Assembly: GCA_017526525.1 (NCBI GenBank)
Contig: JAFXRG010000015.1
Location: 1 to 64,000, forward strand
DNA: 64,000 nt
Direction of reading: 5' to 3'
Source: Clostridia bacterium
GTDB taxonomy: Bacteria > Bacillota > Clostridia > Christensenellales > Aristaeellaceae
How positions within the stretch are numbered: position 1 is the first letter of the stretch; each line of letters starts with the position of its first letter. Shown piece after piece: positions 51,557 through 62,900 of this stretch. The notes under the pieces were generated by a model. The model did no database searches, was not told the origin of the DNA, and saw only the letters and a program-made list of their open reading frames with translations. The translations under genes were made by a program, and so were the position numbers.

Positions 51557-54115
51557 TCACTCCACGGAACGTACTGTATAATCCTCTGCCTCCACTGCCT
51601 GCCGCATCCGGTCTTCCGGCACCCGGCCCGTGCCCTTTACCACCGCGATGCCGCTCCGGTGGTCTGCTTCCGCGCTGATAATTCCCTCGATGGATTCCAG
51701 CGCCTTTTTGACCGTGGCTTCGCAGTGCTCGCACATCATGCCTTCAATCTGCAGCCTGCGGGTCCATTCTGTCTTCCGGTCCGCGGTTTTTTCCTCTTCC
51801 GGTGCAAACATGCTGAGATCCGGGAGCGGTGCCTGCGTTTTCCCGCCTTTGCCTTTTGTCCCGTCGCGCAGCTTGAACCAGTTCAGCCGCAGCGCATTGG
51901 AAACGACACAAAAGCTGGACAGGCTCATGGCTGCCGCGCCGAACATGGGGTTCAGTGTCCACCCGAACAGGGAAATAAACGCCCCGGCGGCCAGCGGTAT
52001 ACCGATCACGTTGTAGATAAACGCCCAGAACAGGTTTTCGTGGATATTCCTCAGAACCGCCCGGCTGAGCCGGATCGCCGCAGGAACGTCGCTGAGGCTG
52101 CTCTTCATCAGCACCACATCTGCCGCGTCAATAGCAATATCCGTTCCGGCGCCGATGGCAATCCCAACATCCGCGCCGGTGAGGGCCGGCGCGTCATTGA
52201 TGCCGTCGCCCACCATCACGACCTTGCCGCTGCCGCGCAGTTCCCGGATCACCCGTTCCTTACCATCCGGAAGCACGCCGGCCACCACGGTATCCACGCC
52301 TGCCTGGGCGCCGATGGCTTCTGCCGTTCGCCGGTTGTCACCGGTCAGCATGACCACGCGGAGGCCCATATCCCGCAGTTCCCGGATCGCCCGGGGGCTG
52401 TCCTCCTTGATCACATCCGCCACAGCAATCATTCCCGTCAGTTTTCCGTCCCGGGCAAACAGCAGCGGAGTCTTGCCCTGTCCGGCCAGTTCGGACGCCC
52501 GGGCGGAAAAGCCTTCAGGCAGGCTGCAGTCTTCGCTGATAAACGCGAGACTGCCGCCGGTCAGCCGGACGTCTCCCAGTCTTCCGGTTACGCCGTTTCC
52601 GGGCAGTGCCGTAAAATCTTCAATCTCTTCCGGAACAATCTGCCGGCGGGAGGCTTCCTCCGTCACGGCCTTTGCCAGCGGATGCTCGCTGTGCTGTTCC
52701 AGCGCCGCGGCCATAGCCAGCAGTTCCTCCGGGCCGGTTCCGTCCGCGGGAACAAGATCCGTAACCTTCGGTTCCCCGGCGGTGATGGTACCGGTTTTAT
52801 CCAGCACCACGTAGTCCGCCTTTCCGGTTTCCTCCAGGGAAACCGCCGTCTTGAACAGAATGCCGTTCCGGGCCCCGACTCCGTTGCCCACCATAATGGC
52901 CACCGGCGTAGCCAGGCCCAGTGCACAGGGGCAGCTGATTACCAGCACGGAAACGCCCCGGGCCAGGGAATAGCCGATATCCCTGCCCAGCAGCAGCCAG
53001 ATCACGACGGTCAGCGCCGCGATGCCAATGACAGAAGGAACAAAAATACCGGAAACCCGGTCGGCAATCTTGGCGATCGGTGCCTTGGTAGCAGCAGCGT
53101 CGCTGACCATCCGGATAATCCGGGACAGGGTCGTATCCTCCCCCACCCGTGTCGCTTCGCACTTCAGGTAGCCGGACTGGTTGATGGTCGCGGCGGATAC
53201 CGGATCTCCCGCCCCCTTGTCCACGGGAATACTCTCACCGGTCAGAGCGGATTCATTGACCGCGCTGGCGCCCTCCAGGACCACCCCGTCCACAGGAATA
53301 CGATCCCCCGGCCGAACCGTGAAAACGTCCCCCTTCACCACCTGCTCAACCGGTATTTCCGTTTCCATGCCGTTCCGGAGAACCACCGCCGTTCCCGGGG
53401 CCAGCTTCATCAGCCCTTTGATGGCGTCCGTCGTTTTGCCCTTTGCCCGGGCCTCCAGCATTTTTCCCACCGTGATCAGCGTCAGGATCATGGCAGCGGA
53501 TTCAAACCAGAAGTCCATCATATAGTTCATGACTGCCCCATTGTCCCCGTCCGCCGCAGCCCGGGTCATGGCAAACAGCACATACACGCTCCACAGGAAG
53601 GAAGCTGTCGCTCCCAGCGACACCAGCGTATCCATGTTCGGCGCCCGGCGGAGCAGGCTCCTGAACCCGCTGACAAAAAAATGCTGGTTGATCACCATAA
53701 TCATACCCGTCAGCAGCAGCTGAACCAGCCCCATCGCAACGTGGTTTCCCTCAAACCAGCGGGGAAGCGGCCAGTTCCACATCATATGGCCCATGGTCAT
53801 GTACATCAGCGGAATCAGCAGGCACACGGAAGCAATCAGCCGCTTTTTCATCCGCGGGGTTTCCCGGTCCTTCAGCAGGTCTCCGTCCTCCGGCGCGGAT
53901 GTGCCGGTTTGTGTTTTTCCTTTCAGGGAGGCTCCGTATCCGGCCTCCTCCACTGCCGCGATGACCTCTGCCGGGGACGCCGTTCCCTCCACGCCCATGG
54001 AATTGGTCAGCAGGCTGACCGCGCACCCGGTCACTCCGGGCACTTTGGAAACCGCTTTTTCCACCCGGGCGCTGCATGCCGCACAGCTCATGCCCGTTAC
54101 CTGATATTGATCCAT
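51557..54115 (-). CDS. copA: Copper-exporting P-type ATPase with metal-binding domains at both ends
   Basis: An 852-residue P1B-ATPase that pumps Cu+ out of the cytosol. N-terminal HMA domain with GMSCAACSARV (C11, C14); membrane helices; TGES (~292); the transport motif SCPCALGLATP (~394); phosphorylation site DKTGTI (D439); the SEHPLAKAV His-Pro; and GDGINDAPAL. After the last helices, a second HMA domain occupies the C-terminus (~780-852, EGMMCEHCEATVKKAL). A C-terminal HMA is uncommon in bacterial CopA, where extra copies are normally N-terminal. The start follows AAGGAG. No copper-sensing operator was identified in the 176-base gap upstream. Confidence 0.95.
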   Translation of the reverse strand: MDQYQVTGMSCAACSARVEKAVSKVPGVTGCAVSLLTNSMGVEGTASPAEVIAAVEEAGYGASLKGKTQTGTSAPEDGDLLKDRETPRMKKRLIASVCLLIPLMYMTMGHMMWNWPLPRWFEGNHVAMGLVQLLLTGMIMVINQHFFVSGFRSLLRRAPNMDTLVSLGATASFLWSVYVLFAMTRAAADGDNGAVMNYMMDFWFESAAMILTLITVGKMLEARAKGKTTDAIKGLMKLAPGTAVVLRNGMETEIPVEQVVKGDVFTVRPGDRIPVDGVVLEGASAVNESALTGESIPVDKGAGDPVSAATINQSGYLKCEATRVGEDTTLSRIIRMVSDAAATKAPIAKIADRVSGIFVPSVIGIAALTVVIWLLLGRDIGYSLARGVSVLVISCPCALGLATPVAIMVGNGVGARNGILFKTAVSLEETGKADYVVLDKTGTITAGEPKVTDLVPADGTGPEELLAMAAALEQHSEHPLAKAVTEEASRRQIVPEEIEDFTALPGNGVTGRLGDVRLTGGSLAFISEDCSLPEGFSARASELAGQGKTPLLFARDGKLTGMIAVADVIKEDSPRAIRELRDMGLRVVMLTGDNRRTAEAIGAQAGVDTVVAGVLPDGKERVIRELRGSGKVVMVGDGINDAPALTGADVGIAIGAGTDIAIDAADVVLMKSSLSDVPAAIRLSRAVLRNIHENLFWAFIYNVIGIPLAAGAFISLFGWTLNPMFGAAAMSLSSFCVVSNALRLNWFKLRDGTKGKGGKTQAPLPDLSMFAPEEEKTADRKTEWTRRLQIEGMMCEHCEATVKKALESIEGIISAEADHRSGIAVVKGTGRVPEDRMRQAVEAEDYTVRSVE

Positions 54116-54291
54116 TTATACTGTATTTCTCCTTTTTTCCGGCCTGTCGGTCTCCTGCGGCCGGTTGTAAAGCGGCTGCAGGGGCTGTGCCCTCCCGCTG
54201 TTCCGTTAAAAAGGCAGGCACGGCGCCGCTGCAGTATTATTTTGACATTCTCCGAAAGAATCCTGCAGGCGGATCCTCCGCCTGTACCGCT

Positions 54292-55146
54292 TCAGTCCGC
54301 CTGCTTTCTGCTCATGCGGATATTGTAAAGCAGGACTGCCGCGAAAACGATCACCGCCCCCGCCAGGGCAAGGCCGGAGATGGTTTCCCCGTAAAAAATT
54401 GCTGTCCAGGCCGGATTCATAATCGGTTCCAGGCCGGTAATCAGGCTGGCGGTTACGGCAGGGGTAACCTGAATCCCTTCCGAAAAAAGGATATATGCAC
54501 CGCCTACCTGAATGACGCCCAGTGCCAGAACTGCCGCCAGCACCGGGAAAGAAAAGTCTGTTTCGCCGGCGCACAGCGGTGTAAACAGGATTCCCGCAGC
54601 CAGCTGCCCCAGGAAGCAGGAAGACAGCGCGTCCGCGTTCCGGCCCGTGTTCATCATAAAAACCCCGGCGTAACAAATGCCGGACAGCAAAGCCAGCAGG
54701 TTGCCCAGCCAGTTTCCGGCGCTGATTCCGTCCGCAAAAAAAAGACCGACCCCTGCCAGCACGGCTCCGCAGGTGATCAGATCGGTTCGGGTGGGTCTGG
54801 AATGGTAAATCACCGCCATCAGGAGAATCACAAACACGGGTGCTGTGAACTGAAGGACGATGGTGTTTGCAGCGGTTGTCAGCTTGTTGGCCAGGGCAAA
54901 CAGGGTCGTCACCCCGATCATGGACAGCGCCCCGGTCACCACCGGAAGACTGATGACAATCCGGTGACGCCGGATCAGCAGATAAATGCCGATCACCGCG
55001 GCGCCGATCAGGTTGCGGGCTCCGTTGATCGCCAGGGCTGCCCAGGGAATCAGCTTGATCAGCAGTCCGCCGGTGCTGAACGCCACCGAAGCCAGGAATA
55101 CGCAGATAATTCCTGCCGGCCGAATCGCTTTCTTTTTTTCCTCCAC
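54292..55146 (-). CDS. EamA/DMT-family transporter
   Basis: A 284-residue membrane protein with ten predicted helices in two EamA repeats (~12-140 and ~150-280), including the typical end-of-repeat pattern LEPIMNPAWTAIFYGETIS. DMT proteins export metabolites such as amino acids; cargo unknown. It starts at GTG behind GGGGGAA. It lies upstream of copA on the same strand with a 176-base gap that contains a short palindrome (CAGGCGGA...TCCGCCTG) but no clear terminator. Confidence 0.88.
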   Translation of the reverse strand: MEEKKKAIRPAGIICVFLASVAFSTGGLLIKLIPWAALAINGARNLIGAAVIGIYLLIRRHRIVISLPVVTGALSMIGVTTLFALANKLTTAANTIVLQFTAPVFVILLMAVIYHSRPTRTDLITCGAVLAGVGLFFADGISAGNWLGNLLALLSGICYAGVFMMNTGRNADALSSCFLGQLAAGILFTPLCAGETDFSFPVLAAVLALGVIQVGGAYILFSEGIQVTPAVTASLITGLEPIMNPAWTAIFYGETISGLALAGAVIVFAAVLLYNIRMSRKQAD

Positions 55147-55416
55147 CTGCTGTTCCCCCGTCTGTCTGTTTTGGCTCTTTTCCGCGCAGTTTTCCTGCGC
55201 ATCCCTCCAAAGGGCGGGATGACTATACTACGTCCTCCCGGCAATGTCAATTGCTCCCGGCGGCCGGAAGGGTACGCCGAAAAGGACTGCCGTTTTTTCT
55301 TGCAAAACCAGCTTCATCCGTTTAGTATAAATTGGAAGAAAAAAGAAAATAAAAAGATGTTGGCCTCTTTGATCCCCGGGTTCGTCTAATAAGTGTTGAA
55401 AGGAGGGAGCGCATTG

Positions 55417-55920
55417 ATGCAGGATCCGCGCCGGGCCTGGCTGGATGAAGCCATCACCCGCTGGGAAAAGCCGATGCTTCGTCTGTGCTATGCTTATCTC
55501 TGTGATACCGCGATGGCGGAAGACGCAGTACAGGAAACCTTTTTTAAAGCCTGGAAAAACTACGAACGCTTTCGCGGCGAATCAGAAGAAAGAACCTGGC
55601 TGACGCGTATTGCCATCAACACCTGCAAGGACCTTCTGAAAAGCGCCTGGGTACGGAATACGGACCGATCCGTAGCCCCGGAATCCCTTCCGGAGGGCAC
55701 AGCTTCCTTTGATGAGCAGGATGACACCGTTACGCGTGCGGTGCTGGCGCTGCCCAGAGAGCTCAAGGAAGTCACGCTGCTGCACTGGTATCAGGGAATG
55801 ACGCTGCAGGAAATGGTCAAGGTGCTCCGGCTCCCCCGATCAACCATCAATTACCGGCTGAAAAAAGCAAAAGCGATACTGAAAAAGGAACTGGAGGACT
55901 GGTACTTTGAAAACGAATAA
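55417..55920 (+). CDS. ECF-family RNA polymerase sigma factor
   Basis: A 167-residue sigma-70-type factor with region 2 (ITRWEKPMLRLCYAYLCDTAMAEDAVQETFFKAWKNYERF) and region 4 (LPRELKEVTLLHWYQGMTLQEMVKVLRLPRSTINYRLKKAKAILKK), the SigW/RpoE layout without an N-terminal region 1. ATG 55417 is chosen from AAAGGAGGG nine bases before. The next gene overlaps and encodes a one-pass membrane protein, the usual arrangement for a sigma/anti-sigma pair. A possible -10 (TATAAA, 55326-55331) lies upstream; the -35 is unclear. Its regulon is unknown. Confidence 0.92.
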   Translation: MQDPRRAWLDEAITRWEKPMLRLCYAYLCDTAMAEDAVQETFFKAWKNYERFRGESEERTWLTRIAINTCKDLLKSAWVRNTDRSVAPESLPEGTASFDEQDDTVTRAVLALPRELKEVTLLHWYQGMTLQEMVKVLRLPRSTINYRLKKAKAILKKELEDWYFENE

Positions 55921-56902
55921 AAAAACCATTCAGTCCGCAATGGACAACCGCCTCTCCTTTCTGGATGAACAGCCGTCCTGCCGCACTGCCGTGCAGATCC
56001 GTATCGCTCAGGAGGAGGAACCTGTTATGAAGAAAAAAATCTCTTTTTCCCTTGTATTTGCAATGGTACTGACCCTGCTGGCCGCTGCCGGACTGGCTGC
56101 CGGACTGCTGCTCTCTCCCCGGGCTGAAGCGATGCAGATCGCGGAACGGGCCCTGGAGGAAAAATACGGGGTCACAGCGGAAATGCAGACCTTCTTTGTC
56201 CGGGAACAGAAAGAAGCGGAAGACGGCGCCGTGCAGATCACCTTTTCCGGTGCGGGCTGCCTGGACTGGGCCCTGGGGACCTATACCGCTGTTGTGAAAG
56301 ACGGAAAAGCCGAGGTTACCTGGAGTCATGACGGAGAGGACACCTCCCGCGGATACGAAGCGGAAGCCTGGGGCGCGGAACAGCTGAAGGCCATGGTTTC
56401 GGACAGCCGCGACACCGGACTCAAGAAGGCGTACATGGCCCGCGCTGAGGAACTCTCTGCTGCGCATACCGTCCCGGCGGAGGTTCCCGATCTGACGGAA
56501 TCGGAAATCGAAGCCTTCCACGCCCGGCGGGAAGCGGACAAAACCGCAGCCCTGAATGCGTGCAAAATCTCCGAAGAGGAAATGATTGCGACAGCCCGGG
56601 AGTTCATTTGCAGCAACTGGCCCCTGACCGATGAACAGATCAGCTGGCTGGACCTGCTGAACGGACAGACAGGTCCGGACAATACCGCGGAAGCCAACGA
56701 ATGGTATGAGATGGTGGACGGAAAACCCTGCTACATGGTGGAATACCTGCTGTACAGGCCGCTGACCGCGGAGCAGATCACGGACAGAAACTTCGTCCGG
56801 ATTGGCGGGGCCGGCGAAGGCTACTATCAGGTCTATATCAACGTGGAGAACGGTGAAATCGAGAAATACGAATACAACTCCGCGCTGGGCGGAATCGGCT
56901 GA
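55907..56902 (+). CDS. One-pass membrane protein coupled to the ECF sigma factor (putative anti-sigma)
   Basis: A 331-residue protein: a ~42-residue cytosolic N-terminus (SAMDNRLSFLDEQPSCRTAVQIRIAQEEEP), one membrane helix (~46-68) and a large extracytoplasmic domain (~70-331) with a PepSY-like pattern (MQIAERALEEKYGV; GYYQVYINVENGEIEKYEYN). The TTG start overlaps the sigma gene by 14 bases and is preceded by GGAGG, so translation is coupled. By position it is the probable anti-sigma or sensor, but the N-terminus does not match a zinc anti-sigma motif (no HxxxCxxC), so the mechanism is uncertain. Confidence 0.75.
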   Translation: MKTNKKTIQSAMDNRLSFLDEQPSCRTAVQIRIAQEEEPVMKKKISFSLVFAMVLTLLAAAGLAAGLLLSPRAEAMQIAERALEEKYGVTAEMQTFFVREQKEAEDGAVQITFSGAGCLDWALGTYTAVVKDGKAEVTWSHDGEDTSRGYEAEAWGAEQLKAMVSDSRDTGLKKAYMARAEELSAAHTVPAEVPDLTESEIEAFHARREADKTAALNACKISEEEMIATAREFICSNWPLTDEQISWLDLLNGQTGPDNTAEANEWYEMVDGKPCYMVEYLLYRPLTAEQITDRNFVRIGGAGEGYYQVYINVENGEIEKYEYNSALGGIG

Positions 56903-56914
56903 TTCCTCCGGCAG

Positions 56915-56950
56915 AAAGGGGCTGTCTCACTTGAGACAGCCCCTTTTTGA
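56915..56950. terminator. Strong terminator between convergent genes
   Basis: A 15-base inverted repeat AAAGGGGCTGTCTCA (56915-56929) / TGAGACAGCCCCTTT (56932-56946) followed by TT. It ends the sigma operon and may also end the giant gene arriving from the right (stop at 56982), as the stem ends in TTT on that strand too. Confidence 0.85.
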
Positions 56951-56981
56951 TTCAGTTGCGATTCCGGTCCCGGCCCGGTTA

Positions 56982-59900
56982 TCAGGGTTCTTCCGGCAGG
57001 ATGGAAATCCCAAGCTGATCCAGATCCTGCACCAGCCTCATGGCTCCCGTTTCGGACACGGATTCCAGCAGGTTCCGCACTCCTTCGGTCACCTCCGGCG
57101 TCATAAAGCTCAGCACTTCGCGGAGAGTCTGTCCCTCTGGGTTCAGCAGGGCGGAAACTTTTTTCTTTGCCGGGCCGTTGAAATCCGGAATACCGTCCGG
57201 CTCCCCGTCCGCCCGGACGGCAGTCACGGAGCCGAAAGCCCGGAACAGAGGCGCCGGGTTTCCCTCTTCATCGGGTACGAAAACAATCAGTTCCGTCGTT
57301 CCCTGGGCATCCATCGTCAGCCGCATCGATCCTTCCGTCCGGGGCAGAATGCCTCCGTCGCTGCGAAGAACCGCTTCCATTTGGGTTTGGCTCGGGAACC
57401 TGGCGGGAATCCCGCTGAGCTCCAGTTCCAGATCCAGCAGCGTTACGCTGTCCCGGATCCATTGGGCAAGAATCCTTCCCTCGCCGTCCTTTCCTTCATA
57501 CAGGAAGTACGGAAGGCCTTTTTCAAGCTTTTCCGGAGAAGACAGCTCCTGCATGCTGCCCAGCTCGTAGAGATGGGGTTCCGTCAGAAGGCTTTCGATG
57601 AAAAGCCGCTCCGGGGTTCCGAAGATCCGGAATGGAACCGCCTCTTCCGGTTTGTCGGCCGGCAGAAGGGCGGCGGCAATATCCAGCCCTTTGTCCGGAT
57701 CGCTCCAAAGGATGTCCGCCTGCAGTTCCAGGCCGCCGATCAGATCCCTGTATTCTTCCGCACGTTCCCGCTCTGTTTCCGGAGCTGCCTCCGGGAACAG
57801 CTCAAAGCGAAAGTCCGCATACCAGCGATGCAGTTTTTCCGTCTGGGTTTCTGCGGAGCTGTTTCCGTCGGGAGTGCTTGCTCCGGAATTGCTTCCTCCG
57901 GGGTCGCTTCCGCCGGGATTGCTTCCGCCGGGGTCGCTTTCACCGGGGTCGCTCCCGCCGGGATTGCTTCCGCCGGGGTCGTTTCCGCCGGGATCGCTTC
58001 CGCCGGGATTGCTTCCGCCGGGATTACTTCCGCCGGGGTCGCTTCCGCCGGGGTCGCTTCCGCCGGGGTCGCTTCCGCCGGGGTCGCTTTCGCCGGGGTC
58101 GCTTTCGCCGGGGTCGCTTTCGCCGCCTTCCGGCTTCTGCGGCCGGTAAACAATATCATGGCATCCCAGCGCATAGCGGGAAAGCAGCGCGTCCGTCTCA
58201 AACCTCAGCACCACGTACTTTTCCTTTGCCAGGATCTCCGCTGTACCGCCGCGCAGCCCGGCGATGTAGAAGGTTCTGCTGATATTTCCTGAAACGTAAT
58301 GCTTCCGGGGCACCGTCAGCATCACCTGAATCCGGTCTCCGGGCAGGTTTGTCACCTGAATCGGATCGTCTTCCCCGGTCTTCAGTTCGGCAGTCAGCTC
58401 AAAATACTGCAGAACCGCTGCATCCAAGGCCTCTTTTTTCAGCGTCCGGATCATCTGATTCTGCTCTTCGGCAGAGATCCTGCCGCTGAGATCGTTCACC
58501 GTAACGGTCAGGAGAAGATCTTCCCCATTCATCCGCCTGGTTTTCGCCTCTTCGCCCGCTGCCGCCAGAATCATTTCTTCTGTGATTCCGGTCAGCTTGA
58601 TATCTGGCACCGGCTCTTCGCCGGGGCTGCTGACCCGGAAGCTTACCGTTCCCGGTTCGGGAACAGGTTCCGTTACGGCACTCACTTCAACAGGTTCTTC
58701 CAGTTCCGGAAGCCGGGATTGCTGTAAAGCCACAACCCACAGCCTCTTTCCCGTGTCCTCTTCCGTAACGGTATAGGTGGATTCAGTGGCATTTTCAATG
58801 GGAATCTTTTCTCCCGGGGTGTCTCCCTCCCTGAACCACTGCCAGGTGACCCTTTCAGCGTTCAGCGGAACAACGGAGGCCGTCAGGACTTCCCCGATCC
58901 GGGGTATGCCGGTGATGGTCGTTTCGGTAATGGCCGTGTCCGTCATAACCTCTGTTTCCGCAGATTCCGGATACTGCTCCTGGTCCGGGAGATCTTTCCA
59001 CCGGGCTGTCAGCATGTAAACGGCGCACGCCTGCAGGTTTGCAATCACCTGCCCGCCCAGCCAGGTTTCTCCTTTGTCGATGCTGTATTCAACAATGTGT
59101 TCATAGGCTTCCTCGAAAGGAATGATCAGGATGGTGTGGAATCCCGCGATGACCAAGGGCGGCATCGGGAAAAGACGTTTGGTTGTTGCCTGTGCCGCTT
59201 CGGAGGGACCGGAAGCCTCAAAGCCCGCCGTTTGCGAATACCGGGCGTAAACGAGATATGACGTGTCGGCTTTGCAGGGATAGAAAACCATGGTTCCGTC
59301 CTCTGCCGGCAGTTTCCAGTCTTTCTCCTCCGGCAGGTTACCCTCCTCAGCATAAACCAGGGCGTATTCTTCACCGGGGCGGGCTTGCACCTCCACGGTC
59401 AGCGCCGTCACATAGGAAACCTCCGGTGCTTCCGGTGCAGAGCGCAGCGCATTCCATCCGGCCGTCCAGTTCCGGTCTTCGTCCATGTACTCCGGTACCC
59501 CGGCATATTTCCCTTCGCTCTTCCAGCCGATAAATACATAGCCTTCCCGAACCGGATCTGCAGGACGCTGCACCGGTTCCCCGTAGCAGGCGGTAATGGT
59601 CCGGATTTCCGATCCGTCTGCCGGATCAAAGGTCCAGGTATGGTTCACAGGTTCCCACACCGCACTGACGTAAAGAATCTTTGCCTGCATGAAGGCCGGC
59701 AGTTCAGGTTTCCAGCCGGCAAATGTGTAGTGTGTGCGGACCGGAACCGGCGTTTCGTCTTTTTTGATCTGTTCGCCGTAGGTATACTGCCGCCGCAGAA
59801 TGGCCTTTCCGTCCACGGTTCCGCCGTTTCCGCTGAAGTAGATGGAATAATCCTTGTTTTTCCAAAGAGCATAGACCCATTTTACGGCGGATCCGTCTTC

Positions 59901-62900
59901 AAAGGAAACCTCCGTGACAGTTTCAGTTTCATCAGCATCAGGGGACAGCGCCCAGCCCAGGAAGGTTCCGCCTTTTCGTTCCGGGGTCTTTCCTTCCAGG
60001 CTGACGGTTCTCTTCCCAGCTTCAAAATCCTCTTCGCTCAGGAGAATGGGCTCGGTAAAGCTGCCTCCCCGGCTGTCAAAGGCAACCATATGCTGATGTT
60101 CAAAGAACACAGCCTCCAGGGTAATAACGTTGGGATTTTTCCCGGTACCGATAGTACTGACCAGTTCCAGGTCTTCATAGCGGATGGAGGAGCCAGCCGA
60201 ATGGAAATTCCCTTTCTGATCCTTCCATCCAAGGAAAACTTTTCCTTCCGGGGACATTACCGTTTCATCGGAAATCTTCATCTCTGTGCCGGGCTGAATG
60301 TCTTTCAGGTCTTCCCCCTTCCAGCTTTGCCCCTGCACGTCGTAATGCAGCATTGCATTCCGGAGCTTCCAGCGTGCTTTCAGCGTCAGCGTATAATAAA
60401 GATTGGAAGTCCCTTCCCTCTTTTCCGGCTTCGTCGTATCACAGAAGATCGGAAGTACGTTCAGTTTGTCTTTCCACTGGATGCCGCTGGCGGAATACCA
60501 TCCGGCCGGTTCATAACCGTCCCGCGTCACTTCAGCCATCCGTTTCAAGGCGTCTGCCGGCAGGGGATCCCCGCTGACGATTGTGAAGCAGCGGGCCTGG
60601 CCGCCGTCCAGATAGGCTTTCGTTGTCTGATCCGTATAAACAACCGGATTCTGCCAGCCGTTCATATTCTGCCGGGTTCCGTTGGCATCCGCCGCGCCGG
60701 GATCCAGCCGCACCTCCACCCGGGGTTTGATCAGTACGGGATACAGATTCATTCCGGAGGCAGGCATGGTGGCGCTGTTCAGATCAAACAGCACGAAGTT
60801 CGGCTTTTCCCCGCCGCCCGAAGGAGACGTCATATAGCCGTATTCCGTGCCTTCCGGTTTGGGGTTCCTGCTCCACCCTGCAAAGGTGCTTCCGAATTGC
60901 TGGACCGTTTTCCCGCTGAATTCATTCAGCGGCGCCCCATACCGGACGCTGAAGGCAGCCGGGGTTCCCTTCCCCTCCATGCTGTTGTAGAAGTTCAGCG
61001 CATACATATTCCGTTCAAAGTATACATACAGCTGGGCATCGCTTTCGGAAATCAGGATTTCCTTGTTTTTCGGAATGGCTGTTCTTTCGCTTTCCTTCTC
61101 CTGGTATCCGAAGCTGTAGGCCACCGGCCGGAAGCCCTCTCCCGTGGTGCCTTCCGGCACATAGTTCCTCAGCCCCGCCTCGTCAAGGGTATATTTGCCT
61201 TGCGTCTTCTGTTCCGCCGGAATCGTATCCGCTTTTTCCCAGCTGCCGTCTGCCCTCTGGTATACCAGCCAGACGGAACCTTCCGGGCTGAACTTCACGG
61301 TCTGTTCCGCGGTTTTCACGTTTCCTTTTTTGTCGATGATCTGTGTCACCTGAATCTTCAGGGTATGATTGATGTCCGCCTTTGTCAGCACATAGGATCC
61401 GCTGGTATATTTGCTGAGCGCTTCCTCGTCCCGGTACCACTGGAAGGCCAGCTTTCCGGCCGGGAAGGGGATCGGAAGAGCCGTAATCGCTTGACCGACG
61501 CTCAGATCGTCCCTTCGGAACAACTGCAGGCTGTCCAGTTCCAGGTCGGTGGTGGCCCGGAGAGGCTTGGATTTCGGTCCCGCAGTAACCTCCCCGACGG
61601 CCTTGTCCCGGGCGTAAATCAAATAGATTTTTCCGGGTTCAAGGCCTTCAAAGTCAAGAACTTTTTCATCGGAAGAAACCCAGTTTCCGGGTTCTTTTTC
61701 TTTTTGTGCAGCTTCCTCTTCCGTCTGCGCAATCAGATATTCCTCTCCCGCGGCGGTTTTTACCGACAAATAGGTAACCCCATATTCCGCCAGATCCGGA
61801 ATCGGGGCGCTTTCACCGCCCTGGGTTTCCATCGTCAGCTTCAGTTCCGGTCGGTCGTCATCCGGGTCCGGCATCGCAAACTGGTAGTTTTTTCCGGTGT
61901 CCGCCGGAAGTGCCGAGAATTCGTTAAATGCCCGGGGTTCCGTATCCCCTTCTGCGCAGTAACTTCCGCTGATCCCGACAATCCGGGTTCCTGCCGAAGG
62001 TTCCAGATGAACGTATACCGTTTCTCCGGGGATGGTTTCCAGTTTTTGTTCCTTTATGCTGTCAGGGGAAAGGCCTGCCGTAACACTGCCGAACCCTTCC
62101 CGGTCCGCGGTTCCCGTCACCAGCCGTTTGCGGCTGTATCCACAGGAGCACCGATAAAAGCTTTCCTGGCTCCGGTCGTTCCCATAGGAATGTTCTTCCG
62201 GCTCATTGTTAAACCCGCACCACTGGCAGGTAATCACGTGATTGACATGATCCACCGGGACGATCGTTCCGCCCGGGTGCGTGCAGGGTTCAATTTTCAG
62301 GTAGTGAACATCCCCGCTCCAGCATGTTCCTGTCCGGTCCCCTGCAGATACATAGTTTCCGTCGGATCCGGCAGATACCAGCGTATGGGGATTCAGATCC
62401 AGGGTGCCGTTGCCTTCTCCCTTGGATCCGCCGAGACTGCCGCCTTTTCCGTCGGTATAAATCTGAATAACTCCGCCCTGAATGCTGATGGCTCCGCAGT
62501 CGTCCTTTTCACCGCTGCCGATACCCGCACCGTTTCCCTCTGTCACCCGAACGGTGATATTTCCGCTTTCAATGGTAATGGTTCCTTTTTCAGTGCTCCC
62601 TTTGTAACCGCTGCCGATTCCGGCTGCACCGTCGTGGGCGACCGCCTCCACCGTTGCTTCCCGGATCGTGATGGTACCCTCCATGTTGCCTCTTTCACCG
62701 GTACCGATGCCGGCGCCGTCTTCCGATCCGCCTTCCGCATACACATAGGTATTCTTTCCGCTGATCTCAATTGTGTTGCGCATGTTACCGCCGTGATCTG
62801 CGTACCGGGGCCCCAATCCGATTCCGGCAGCGTTCTTTCCGCCGTAGGCATGGATATTACCGCCGGTAATCACAATCGGCCTGAACAGATCGTTATCCTG

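Noticed and set aside
57882-58121. Considered a CRISPR-like array because of regular repeats
   Set aside because: Units are contiguous 15-mers with no spacers and lie in frame inside a coding sequence; no cas genes are present.
57598-58282. Repetitive reading frames (Arg/Phe-rich, Pro/Leu-rich, Ala/Thr-rich) over the 15-base repeat
   Set aside because: Any frame across a 15-base tandem repeat stays open; only the frame continuous with the giant protein has coding context on both sides.
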